Shown: positions 8,922-18,136, numbered from the stretch's first letter. The stretch is 58,165 bases of DNA from Nitrososphaerota archaeon (GCA_016872015.1 VHBK01000003.1:1-58165); one strand, 5' to 3'. Numbers and translations are program-made. Notes: generated by a model not told the origin, from the sequence alone.

Positions 8922-9788
8922 CTAGGCCTCTTTTGCCAAAGCAGAGACAATGTCGGATTTTGTGACGATTCCTACCAGCCTTCCTGCTTTGACAACAGGG
9001 ATTCCGCTTATTCCGTACCTATACATGACAAGTGCTGCCAAAGAGATATCATCTGTTGGCTCTATTGTGACTGGGTTTTTGCTCATAATGTCTTCTGCCC
9101 TAAATGTCAGAGTGTAGTTTAGTTGGTTCACATTGAACTGGCTTGGGATATGACTATACCAGACATCTCTTAGCTCATTAGTATCGGTAAATGTTCCAAG
9201 TCTGTTTGGGATTCTTGCCGGAATAAAATCCCTATACGTTATGATTCCAACCAGCTTTTGATTTCTCATTACTGGAACGCGAGAGATTTTGTTGTTGATC
9301 AGAATGCTTTCGACTATGAACAAAGAGTCTCCTGTAGAGACAGTTACCACCTTGTCTGTCATGATTTGAGAGATTTTGATTTGTTCTGATTGCTGGATTA
9401 GAAAATTAAAGATAAGATCTGTCTTGGTAACGATTCCCTCCATGGATTCGTCATCTCTCAGTATGACAAGGGAGCTGATGTCGTATTGCTTCATTAGTTT
9501 GGCGCAATGATAGATAGAGTCACTTTTCTTTGCAGTGATAAGACCCTTTGACATCAAGTCTTGTACTCGAAGCGAGCCAAGAGGCTTGCTGTCCAACGGA
9601 TACAATGAGCGTATTATGTCTTTTTCAGTAATAATTGCAATTGGAGAGAATTTTTTATCAATTACTACAAGACGCCCAATTCTGTATTTTTGAATGACTT
9701 CTATTGCATTAAGAATACTGGTTTGCGGGGTGATTGTGATTGCCTTTTTTATCAGAGCACTTCGTAAGCCTGGGTTTGGCAGCTTCAT
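8922..9788 (-). CDS. CBS-domain protein (two CBS pairs), paralogue of 1773-2624
   Basis: Same architecture: LNPGLRSALIKKAITITPQTS...GISGIPVVKAGRLVGIVTKSDIVSALA. Confidence 0.92.
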   Translation of the reverse strand: MKLPNPGLRSALIKKAITITPQTSILNAIEVIQKYRIGRLVVIDKKFSPIAIITEKDIIRSLYPLDSKPLGSLRVQDLMSKGLITAKKSDSIYHCAKLMKQYDISSLVILRDDESMEGIVTKTDLIFNFLIQQSEQIKISQIMTDKVVTVSTGDSLFIVESILINNKISRVPVMRNQKLVGIITYRDFIPARIPNRLGTFTDTNELRDVWYSHIPSQFNVNQLNYTLTFRAEDIMSKNPVTIEPTDDISLAALVMYRYGISGIPVVKAGRLVGIVTKSDIVSALAKEA

Positions 9789-9797
9789 TATGTCTCG

Positions 9798-10220
9798 CTA
9801 TTTTACTATTAGAACCGGAATTGGGGACTTGTGCACAACATAGTGAGAAACACTGCCTAGGATGAACTCCTTTACGTTGCTTTGGCCGCGAGAGCCCATC
9901 ACAATTAGGTCTGCTTTTTTGTTTTTCGCAAAAGAGACCAGCTTGAATCCCTCGTTTCCGCACAGGATTTTCTCATAGAATAGTACGCCGTTTTTTGCGC
10001 ACCGCAGTTTTGCGTTCTCTAGAATCTTTTTGCCTGCGTCGGCAAGTGCCTTGCCAAGCTTTGACTTTGGTTTTGCCACATTAACTGAGAAAAGCGGAAT
10101 AACAAATACGCCAGTAATCACTCCCTGGCCTTGCCTTGCAAGATTGATTGCGTGATCTAGCGCCTTGGAGGATGAATTTGATCCATCCAGTGCTACCATG
10201 ATGTTTTTGAGTTCTGCCAA
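9798..10220 (-). CDS. Universal stress protein
   Basis: IMVALDGSNSSSKAL...LIVMGSRGQSNVKEFILGSVSHYVVHKSPIPVLIVK. Confidence 0.95.
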   Translation of the reverse strand: MAELKNIMVALDGSNSSSKALDHAINLARQGQGVITGVFVIPLFSVNVAKPKSKLGKALADAGKKILENAKLRCAKNGVLFYEKILCGNEGFKLVSFAKNKKADLIVMGSRGQSNVKEFILGSVSHYVVHKSPIPVLIVK

Positions 10221-10263
10221 GCTGTGTTATCTGGTATTTTATCTAAATTAAAAAGACATGTTG

Positions 10264-10294
10264 ATTATCCATTTTGATTTTCAGCGTTGATAAT
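10264..10294. promoter_or_regulatory. Two overlapping palindrome copies (ATTATCCA-tt-TTGATTTT; ATTTTCAG-cg-TTGATAAT)
   Basis: Between divergent USP (10220-) and CBS (10337+). Confidence 0.65.
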
Positions 10295-10336
10295 TCGCTT
10301 TTGATCTATTATAGATGAGAACTATGTTATGATGTA

Positions 10337-10795
10337 ATGGCGCAAACCCAGCCCACAATCCTAGTCAAGGATATCATGACAAAATCTCTCATAATGGTAG
10401 ATTCTTCTGCTACCGTAAATGAGGCTGCCAAAATGATGGAAAAAGCAAAGGTTGGCTCGGTAATAGTAACTGAGAAAAACACTCCAATCGGAATAATGAC
10501 AGACAGGGATTTTGCAATTACAATAGCTGCTCATGCATATCCAATTCACACCAAGGTAAAGCAGGTAATGTCGTCGCCTTTGATTCACATAAGATCAGAC
10601 GATGAAGTCTGGACTGCAGCTGATCTAATGTATTCAAGAAAGATACGAAGATTACCAGTACTAGACGAGGATGAGTTGCTTGGAATTGTCAGTGCATCGG
10701 ATTTTGTAAAATTGTACACTGTCTGCAACAGGGAAGACACAAGAAAGATGTACTTTCATGCACTAACCAAGATTTTTGATGAAAGTGTTAGCTGA
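10337..10795 (+). CDS. CBS-domain pair protein
   Basis: VKDIMTKSLIMVDSSATVNEAAKMM...IRRLPVLDEDELLGIVSASDFVKL. Confidence 0.93.
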   Translation: MAQTQPTILVKDIMTKSLIMVDSSATVNEAAKMMEKAKVGSVIVTEKNTPIGIMTDRDFAITIAAHAYPIHTKVKQVMSSPLIHIRSDDEVWTAADLMYSRKIRRLPVLDEDELLGIVSASDFVKLYTVCNREDTRKMYFHALTKIFDESVS

Positions 10796-11483
10796 TCAAA
10801 TGTGCAAGTAGGTTTCCTATCAAATACGCAGCAGTTGCGGCAATTCCACCCACAAGCAATGTCACAAGACCTGATCTTACTAGCGATTTTTTGACAATCT
10901 TGCCCTTGATTACACCAATTAGGAAAAACGCCACACTAGTAGATATTACAGAATAGGTAAAGCTTTCAGAATTCAGATGCATTCCAGCAAGATAAATGAA
11001 CAAAAACGGAATCAGTGGAATTATTCCAATTATTACAAAGCCAAACATGGTGCTTGCTGCAGTGTCAAGTGGCCTTCTGCCGTCTTCTATTAGGCCTAGC
11101 TCTTCTTTCATCATGGTATCAACCCAGACTTTTTTTCTTGCAGTGATTACCTTTACTATTTCCTCTAATAGTTCTGCTGTGAATCCCTTTTTTGCGTAAA
11201 TGTCGCGAATCTCCTGGCGTTCTGTTTCTTCCATGTTTTCTATTTCCCATTCTTCGCGCGCTCGCTCTTTTTGGATGTATTCTGCTCGCGCCTTTGACGC
11301 CTGATAATTGCCGACTGCCATTGAAAATCCGTCTGCAAACAAGTTAGCAAAGCCCAAAATCACCACAATCATTGGAGACAATGACGCACCTATTGCGCCT
11401 GCCACAATAGCAAATGTAGTTACCGAGCCATCAAAGGAGCCATAAATAAAATCCTCAAAGTGCCACTTCATGGTATAATACAA
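10788..11483 (-). CDS. VIT1/CCC1-family (DUF125) metal transporter-like membrane protein
   Basis: FIYGSFDGSVTTFAIVAGAIGASLSP...GFANLFADGFSMAVGNYQASKA. Confidence 0.9.
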   Translation of the reverse strand: MYYTMKWHFEDFIYGSFDGSVTTFAIVAGAIGASLSPMIVVILGFANLFADGFSMAVGNYQASKARAEYIQKERAREEWEIENMEETERQEIRDIYAKKGFTAELLEEIVKVITARKKVWVDTMMKEELGLIEDGRRPLDTAASTMFGFVIIGIIPLIPFLFIYLAGMHLNSESFTYSVISTSVAFFLIGVIKGKIVKKSLVRSGLVTLLVGGIAATAAYLIGNLLAHLIS

Positions 11484-11533
11484 CCAAAATCAAGTTAATA
11501 AGAAATAGAAAAAAATCAAAAATGATAATTGAG

Positions 11534-12341
11534 CTAGAATAATTTTCTAATGTTTCCTAGCTCTTCTTTGATGGATTCTATTGTAGAATCGATGTCTTCT
11601 GCAGATTGGCCTGTGTTAATTGCGTGTCTGAGATCAAGTCTTAACATTAGCTCTACTTTGCCCATTAGAGATGGGTCTTTGTCTGCAACTGCGCCTTCAA
11701 TGTACTCGTAATTCTCCAAGTATGCCTCTGTTGCTGTTGCTAGTGCACCAGTCGAGTCTCCTTCGTGGTATTTTGTGGAAACTTGGTCAAGTAGATCTTC
11801 GATATTATCAATTGTCTTGAGAACATCAGCCTGTTTTGTGATTGGTGTTCCCATCATCATTGGACTCATCATCATGCCAGAGCCCATCATCCCTTGGTTC
11901 ATCATGCCTTGTCCCATTCCTGGATTCATCATGTTTGGTCCCATCATGCCAGTCATGTTCATCATTTGCATCATTTGTTGCATGTGTTGTGGGTCTCGTA
12001 GCATCATTTGATGCATTTGGTTTACTGTTGCCGGATCCATCATCATTTGGCCCATCATGTTTTGCATGAGTAGGATCATTCATCATCATTTGATGCATTT
12101 GCTGCATGTGCTCGGGATTGTTCATCATGGTATCATGCATCTTTTGCATTGCCTGAGGATCTACCATCATTTGGTTCATCCACTCATTCATGAGTTGAGG
12201 ATCTGACATCATTTGCGACATCATTTGTTGGCGAGTCAGCGTTACACTGCTAGGACTGGACTGAAATACTGCATATCCCACTCCTAGTCCTGCAAAGAAA
12301 ACTCCGACTGCTATACCAACCAATATTGCTTGGCTTGCCAT
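11534..12341 (-). pseudogene. Met-rich secreted/membrane-anchored protein split by a frameshift near 12065-12068 (putative copper binding)
   Basis: N-terminal frame (MASQAILVGIAVGVFF...NPEHMQQMHQMMMNDPTH) and C-terminal frame (QNMMGQMMMDPATVNQMHQMMLRDPQHMQQMM...) carry the same Met-rich repeat and meet at CATG. Confidence 0.75.
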
Positions 12342-12382
12342 GAAGCGAAAAATCTCATTTATCTATATACAATCAGTACACA

Positions 12383-12400
12383 ATTCCCAGTTCTGATAAT
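12383..12400. promoter_or_regulatory. Stress-island palindrome (ATTCCCAG-tt-CTGATAAT)
   Basis: Upstream of Met-rich gene promoter (minus strand). Confidence 0.6.
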
Positions 12401-12408
12401 TCCTTCAA

Positions 12409-12426
12409 ATTATCAGCTTTGAGATT
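12409..12426. promoter_or_regulatory. Stress-island palindrome (ATTATCAG-ct-TTGAGATT)
   Basis: Upstream of thermosome promoter. Confidence 0.6.
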
Positions 12427-12467
12427 TGTCTTTATTCCATAAATACGATTTTTTTCATTTTGATGTC

Positions 12468-14105
12468 ATGTCCTCAATTCAGACGACATCTGAGGGAATT
12501 CCAGTAATAGTCCTAAAGGAGGGCTCCAAGCAATCCCGTGGAAAGGACGCCCAAAAAAACAACATAAATGCAGCCAAGCTGATAGCAGAGATCATCGCAT
12601 CCAGTCTTGGCCCCAGAGGCATGGACAAAATGCTAGTTGATTCCATTGGCGATATCACCATTACAAATGATGGAGCTACCATCCTCAAGGAAATTGATGT
12701 CCAGCATCCTGCGGCAAAAATGATGGTCGAGGTTGCAAAAGCAACTGATTCCGAAGTAGGCGACGGCACAACTTCTGCAGTAGTAATTGCAGGCGCTCTT
12801 CTAGAAAAGGCAGAAGGACTAATTGACAATGACATTCATCCAGTAATCATTGCAGACGGCTACAAAAAGGCGGCAAAAAAGGCAATCTCGTTTTTGGGTG
12901 AGATTGCAAAAAAAGTAGACATTTCTGACAAGCAGACATTTGAAAAAGTTGCTCGAACCTCTATGCTCACAAAGCTAGTTGCAGTGGAAGCAGCTGATCT
13001 GGCAAAGATAGTAGTAGATGCAGTCATATCAATAATGGAAGAAAAGGACGGGGGCTACAGGGCAAACATTTCAAACGTTAAAGTAGAAAAAAAGACAGGC
13101 GGCTCTATTTCTGATAGCCAGCTGATCAACGGCATAGTATTGGACAAAGAAATAGTAAACAACAACATGCCAAAGAAAATCCAAGATGCAAAAATTGCCC
13201 TGGTTTCTGCTCCACTTGAAATTGAGAAAACAGAGTTTGAGGCAAAAATCAACATCTCGACTCCAAACCAAATAAAGTCATTCATGGAAGAAGAAAATCA
13301 AATTCTCAAAGAAATGGTAGAAAAAATAAAGAACACCGGCGCAAACGTTGTGCTTTGCCAAAAGGGAATAGATGACATAGTCCAGCATTATTTGGCAAAG
13401 GCAGGAATTTTGGCAGTGCGGCGAATCAAGGAATCCGACATGGCAAAGCTTGCAAAAGCAACTGGGGCAAGAATTGTCGGAAACGTAAATGACCTAACAG
13501 AAAAAGACCTAGGAGCTGCACAAAACGTAGAGGAAAAGCAGATAGAAGATGACAACTGGACATATGTAGAGGGCTGCAAAAATCCAAAGGCAGTCACATT
13601 TTTGGTCCGCGGAGGCTCGCAACGAGTAGTAGATGAGGTAGAGCGGGCAATCCATGATGCACTGATGGTCGTAAAGGACGTAATAGAGCGACCATATTTT
13701 GTGCCTGGAGGAGGTTCACCTGAGGCATATTTGGCGACAAAGCTTCGAGTCTGGGCCCAGTCGCTTTCTGGACGGGAGCAGCTTGCAGTGGAGAAATTTG
13801 CCGAAGCCCTAGAGTCAATTCCAATTTCACTTGCACGAAATTCCGGCATGAACCCAATTGACGCAATAACGCAGCTTAGGGCAAAGCAGAGTGCCGGAGA
13901 AAAATACACCGGAGTGGACGCAGTAAACGGAATAATTGGCGACATTGAAAAAATCGACGTCCTAGAGCCAATCAAGGTAAAAGAGCAAGTAATCAAATCC
14001 GCAACAGAAACTGCAAACATGATTCTGCGAATAGACAATGTGGTAGCAGTGTCCAGGGCCTCACCCCCACCACAGATGCCAGGCCAGCCGCCTGGAATGT
14101 ACTAG
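12468..14105 (+). CDS. Thermosome subunit (group II chaperonin)
   Basis: LGPRGMDKMLVDSIGDITITNDGATILKEIDVQHPAAKM...VGDGTTSAVV. Confidence 0.98.
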   Translation: MSSIQTTSEGIPVIVLKEGSKQSRGKDAQKNNINAAKLIAEIIASSLGPRGMDKMLVDSIGDITITNDGATILKEIDVQHPAAKMMVEVAKATDSEVGDGTTSAVVIAGALLEKAEGLIDNDIHPVIIADGYKKAAKKAISFLGEIAKKVDISDKQTFEKVARTSMLTKLVAVEAADLAKIVVDAVISIMEEKDGGYRANISNVKVEKKTGGSISDSQLINGIVLDKEIVNNNMPKKIQDAKIALVSAPLEIEKTEFEAKINISTPNQIKSFMEEENQILKEMVEKIKNTGANVVLCQKGIDDIVQHYLAKAGILAVRRIKESDMAKLAKATGARIVGNVNDLTEKDLGAAQNVEEKQIEDDNWTYVEGCKNPKAVTFLVRGGSQRVVDEVERAIHDALMVVKDVIERPYFVPGGGSPEAYLATKLRVWAQSLSGREQLAVEKFAEALESIPISLARNSGMNPIDAITQLRAKQSAGEKYTGVDAVNGIIGDIEKIDVLEPIKVKEQVIKSATETANMILRIDNVVAVSRASPPPQMPGQPPGMY

Positions 14106-14921
14106 TTGAAAAAGATCATAATCATAAAGGCAAACGGGCAGAGGGCAGAATTTGATCCAAACAAGGTCATAACAACATGCATCAGAGCAGGCGCAGATCC
14201 GTCGATTGCAAAGCAAATTGCAAGACAGGTCCACTCTAAAGTTCGCTATGGAATGACTACAAAGGAGATCTACAAAATCGTGCTGCGGTTCTTATCAGAG
14301 AATGCAACGCCGGCCATAAAACAAAGATACCGCCTAAAGGAATCTATAATGAGGCTTGGCCCTGCAGGCTTTTCCTTTGAATACTATGTGGGGCAAATCT
14401 TGCGACACTATGGATACAAGGTTCTATCAGTTGGCTCAAAAATCCAAGGAAGATGCGTCATACATGAAGTAGATCTATTCCTAGAGTCAAGCGATGAGAA
14501 AAAATGGCTAGTAGAATGCAAGTATCATAATTTTCCTGGTAGATATACTGGCCTCAAAGAATCACTGTACACCCACGCACGATTTTTGGACCTTGCAGAC
14601 AGGTTTGATTGTGAGATGCTAGTGTGCAATACCAAGGTCTCGCCAGAGGCAATAACATATGCAACATGCATAGGCCAAAAGCTTCTCTCGTGGAGGTTTC
14701 CATCACAGATGGGCCTAGAGAAAATGATTGAGGAAAAAAAGCTCTATCCAATTACTATTTTGGGCCCAAGCAAAAGGGAGCTGGAAATACTATCAAAAAG
14801 CAACATGATGATAGCAAAGGACCTGCTCGATATTGACATTTACGAGTTTGCGCAAAAAACAAGGCTTTCAATCAAAAGACTTGTTGCCATGCAGCGCCTA
14901 ACAAACCAGATAATCAGCTAA
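14106..14921 (+). CDS. ATP-cone domain fused to Mrr/PD-(D/E)XK nuclease-like domain
   Basis: N-terminal ATP-cone-like IIIIKANGQRAEFDPNKVITTCIRAGAD; C-terminal HEVDLFLESSDEKKWLVECKYH nuclease signature; TTG start. Confidence 0.8.
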   Translation: MKKIIIIKANGQRAEFDPNKVITTCIRAGADPSIAKQIARQVHSKVRYGMTTKEIYKIVLRFLSENATPAIKQRYRLKESIMRLGPAGFSFEYYVGQILRHYGYKVLSVGSKIQGRCVIHEVDLFLESSDEKKWLVECKYHNFPGRYTGLKESLYTHARFLDLADRFDCEMLVCNTKVSPEAITYATCIGQKLLSWRFPSQMGLEKMIEEKKLYPITILGPSKRELEILSKSNMMIAKDLLDIDIYEFAQKTRLSIKRLVAMQRLTNQIIS

Positions 14922-15835
14922 TTTAGAAATTTTTCTACTTGTGCGATATTGTTTTGGATGATACCTGCTGATTTGTGCAATTGCTCTCTTTCTTGTGGCG
15001 TAATAGAAATTTCATGGATTTGCGCAATTCCGTCTTTGGTTATTGTGACTGGAACTCCCATGCACAAGTCTTTGGTATCATACTGCCCATCAAGCGATAC
15101 CGATGCGGCAATTTCTAACGGCTGATTTTTGATTATTCCATTTATGACATCAAACGTGTTTTTTGCAATTCCGTAAACGGAGCTTCCTTTGTAGTCTCGC
15201 AGTGATTTCCAATAAGACCTAACAGATGTAGTTATTCGCAACTTTTGTTGCTCATCTAAAATATCATCCACTAGAGTGCTACCAAATTTGGCGCAAGAAA
15301 AAATTGGAACCATGGAATCATCGTGCTCGCCCATTACTAGTGCATCTTTTATTTGGGATTGGTCTGTGCCAAACTCTTTTGCCAATAAATATCGGAATCT
15401 TGCAGAGTCCAGGCTTGATGCTACGCCAAGAACATTTTTTGAGGCTAGATTTGCTCTTTTTTGCACTAGATACGTCATCACATCCACTGGATTTGTAATG
15501 ACTAGTACCTTTGATGACGGTGCAAATTCCGAGATCTTGTACGCTATTTCGGTAATCATTTTTGCCTGATCAAGCATTACATCGCTTCGTGTTATGATGT
15601 GAGATGCAACACTTGCCGCAATGACACAGACATTGGAATTTTTTATTTTGGAATAATCCGATGTGCCAGAAACAGAGATTGTGGAATTTTTTGGTATTGC
15701 ATTTGTGATGTCTAGGGCTTCGCCTATTGCCTTTTTCTCATCTCGATTTACTAGTACAAGATCATCTAGGCCGGAAGAGCCGCACAAAAAGGCAATCGTA
15801 GAGCCAACTTTACCTGCGCCAATTATTGATATCAT
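14918..15835 (-). CDS. mdh: Malate/lactate dehydrogenase family
   Basis: MISIIGAGKVGSTIAFLCG...VITNPVDVMTYL...MGEHDDSMVP. Confidence 0.93.
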   Translation of the reverse strand: MISIIGAGKVGSTIAFLCGSSGLDDLVLVNRDEKKAIGEALDITNAIPKNSTISVSGTSDYSKIKNSNVCVIAASVASHIITRSDVMLDQAKMITEIAYKISEFAPSSKVLVITNPVDVMTYLVQKRANLASKNVLGVASSLDSARFRYLLAKEFGTDQSQIKDALVMGEHDDSMVPIFSCAKFGSTLVDDILDEQQKLRITTSVRSYWKSLRDYKGSSVYGIAKNTFDVINGIIKNQPLEIAASVSLDGQYDTKDLCMGVPVTITKDGIAQIHEISITPQEREQLHKSAGIIQNNIAQVEKFLN

Positions 15836-15836
15836 T

Positions 15837-16292
15837 TTATTCTGTTAGGCCCACTCGCTTTATCTGAATTGTGCCTAGGAGTTGCTTTGTCTCTGCAATG
15901 TCATAATACTGGTAGACTACTTCCTTTTTGCTTTGTATTATTATAGTGTCTTCTTGGCCTGGCTCGAGCAGCTTTGTCTTGACTCCAATTGGATCAACAT
16001 AAAACAAATGCGGCTTTGTGTCGGCATTTTTCACAGTCAAAATATATGCAAATTCCGTTCGAGATATCAGATCTGGGTTTGTGCCAGAGTTTCCTATTGT
16101 ACCAACAACTACTGTTTTGCCATCAATGTTTCTAAATTCCAAGGTTTGCTTGATCTCTTCTGGAAAGAAAATGTTGACGTGCCGTACGTTTCCCTGGCCT
16201 GCAAATAAAACAATACCACCAAATGCCGCAATTGCAACAACCAATGCGATTACGACAAACCTTTTTTCGCTGCTCACAAGGTATGATTTCAA
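15837..16292 (-). CDS. Membrane-anchored hypothetical protein
   Basis: N-terminal TM helix then beta-rich domain, 151 aa. Confidence 0.65.
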   Translation of the reverse strand: MKSYLVSSEKRFVVIALVVAIAAFGGIVLFAGQGNVRHVNIFFPEEIKQTLEFRNIDGKTVVVGTIGNSGTNPDLISRTEFAYILTVKNADTKPHLFYVDPIGVKTKLLEPGQEDTIIIQSKKEVVYQYYDIAETKQLLGTIQIKRVGLTE

Positions 16293-16356
16293 ATTATGCT
16301 ATTTGTAATGCAAATATAATTTTCAAAAATGAGATTCAAAAATAAAAAAAAGGAAA

Positions 16357-16626
16357 CTAGTTTCCTTTGTTTGTGCTTTTTCGAGAGCCTGTGCCCCTGT
16401 TTGTGACTCGCACCATTCCTTCTGTTGATGGTCGTGCCCGTGGTGCAGGAAGGTCTTTGAGTGCTACAGTTTTGTTGCCCCTACCCAGAGAAAGCGTAAC
16501 ATTCTTGCCAACTTTTGCTAGCTTTTCTTGTTGGGCTTTTCTGTATTCGTCTCCTGCCCAATTTTGGGAGGAAATATCTGCCTCTCGCTTGCCGGTTCCG
16601 CGTCCTGTAACTTTGGTTACTTTCAT
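16357..16626 (-). CDS. Small basic hypothetical protein (89 aa)
   Basis: MKVTKVTGRGTGKREADISSQNW..., TATA TCTAAATAAT upstream. Confidence 0.65.
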   Translation of the reverse strand: MKVTKVTGRGTGKREADISSQNWAGDEYRKAQQEKLAKVGKNVTLSLGRGNKTVALKDLPAPRARPSTEGMVRVTNRGTGSRKSTNKGN

Positions 16627-16786
16627 GGTGTGATTTAGCTTGCAAATTATTTAGAAACTAGGTACACACTGCATTGCAAAGCAAGAATGGAAGGAAGGCG
16701 AAGAAAGCAATTGGGGAAACAGGAATCAGCTACTCCTCCCTTCCAATGGCATAGTTTGGCGTTTTTTCTATTTAATGAGGGTCTTG

Positions 16787-16804
16787 ATTTTCAGCCCTGA
16801 TAAT
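16787..16804. promoter_or_regulatory. Best palindrome copy (ATTTTCAG-cc-CTGATAAT)
   Basis: Upstream of APC permease (16850+) and of a minus-strand TATA at ~16767-16776. Confidence 0.65.
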
Positions 16805-16849
16805 GCAATCACCACTAGACATAAAGCAATTTGATTTTGGAAAAATGCA

Positions 16850-18136
16850 ATGGCCGAGCTAAAGCGCCACTTGGGACTATTCCACACCACAATGTATGGT
16901 GTTGGCCTAATTTTGGGTGCAGGAATCTATGCGTTAATTGGAGATGCGGCAGGCCAGGCAGGAAACTCTGTTTGGATTTCATTTGTTCTTGCCGCAATTT
17001 CTGCCGTCTTTACTGGATTAAGCTATGCAGAATTGTCATCAATGTACCCAAAGGCAGCTGCGGAATACTTGTTTGTAAAAAATGCATTTAAGAACAATTT
17101 TGTTGCATTTTTGGTCGGCTGGTTGACACTCTTTGTTGCAGTAATATCGGCTGCGGCAATTGCACTTGGGTTTGGCGGATACTTTACGCAATTATTCCAA
17201 ATTCCGATTGTGCTGGCAGCCGTTTTAATTATTGCAATATTGACATTTGTGAATTATTTTGGAATTCGCGAGTCCTCATCGATGAATATTGTATTTACCA
17301 TAATAGAAGCGGCCGGTCTTGCCATTGTGATTTGGGCAGGCATGACCATCACTGGGGTAGAGATTGATTATTTTGAAATGCCGCATGGCTTTTCAGGCAT
17401 ATTTTCTGCTTTTACACTCGTGTTTTTTGCCTATATAGGATTTGAAAATATAGCAAACATTGCAGAGGAGATAAAAAATCCAAGAAAAGTTCTGCCTCGG
17501 GCAATAATTTTGGCAGTATCCATTACCGCCATTGTGTACATTTTGGTCTCTATTTCTGCAGTGCGAGTATTAGATTGGCAGGCGCTAGATGCATCTTTTG
17601 CGCCTCTGTCCGATGTGATAAAAACAGCATTGGGTCAAGAATGGGGTTTTGGGATTTTGATCATAGCTCTTTTTGCCACAACAAACACGGTTCTGATAAT
17701 GCTTGTATCAGGGTCTAGAATTTTGTACGGCGTATCAGTGGACAAGGCACTGCCCGCAATATTTTCTGCAATTCACCAAAAAAGAAAGACACCGTGGATT
17801 GCAGTGATTTTGATTGGTTCACTGTCTGTTGGATTTGTCTTTGTTGGAGACATTGGAACTGTGGCAAACATTTCTGTCTTTGCTATAATCATGGTCTTTG
17901 TGTTGGTGAATCTGTCGTTAATTTGGTTGCGCTACAAGGAGCCAAATGCGGATCGACAATTCAAGTCGCCAGGAAATATTGGCAAGTTTCCCATTTTGGC
18001 CGCATTGGGAATTATAACACCAATTCTTGGAATTATTCAGTTTGATTCGTTTGTTATTTTGATGGGCCTAGGAGTAGTAGCTAGTGGTGCATTATTCTAT
18101 TTCATCTACAACAAAATAAAAAAAGAAAAGATCTGA
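16850..18136 (+). CDS. APC-family amino acid permease
   Basis: GVGLILGAGIYALIGDAAGQAG...multiple TM helices. Confidence 0.95.
   Translation: MAELKRHLGLFHTTMYGVGLILGAGIYALIGDAAGQAGNSVWISFVLAAISAVFTGLSYAELSSMYPKAAAEYLFVKNAFKNNFVAFLVGWLTLFVAVISAAAIALGFGGYFTQLFQIPIVLAAVLIIAILTFVNYFGIRESSSMNIVFTIIEAAGLAIVIWAGMTITGVEIDYFEMPHGFSGIFSAFTLVFFAYIGFENIANIAEEIKNPRKVLPRAIILAVSITAIVYILVSISAVRVLDWQALDASFAPLSDVIKTALGQEWGFGILIIALFATTNTVLIMLVSGSRILYGVSVDKALPAIFSAIHQKRKTPWIAVILIGSLSVGFVFVGDIGTVANISVFAIIMVFVLVNLSLIWLRYKEPNADRQFKSPGNIGKFPILAALGIITPILGIIQFDSFVILMGLGVVASGALFYFIYNKIKKEKI

Noticed and set aside
13388-14038. 216-aa minus-strand ORF inside the thermosome gene
   Set aside because: Antisense shadow of a confidently identified coding gene.
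16315-16332. Weak palindrome match (ATTTTCAA-aa-ATGAGATT) upstream of 15837-16292
   Set aside because: Low match and too close to the start relative to other sites.
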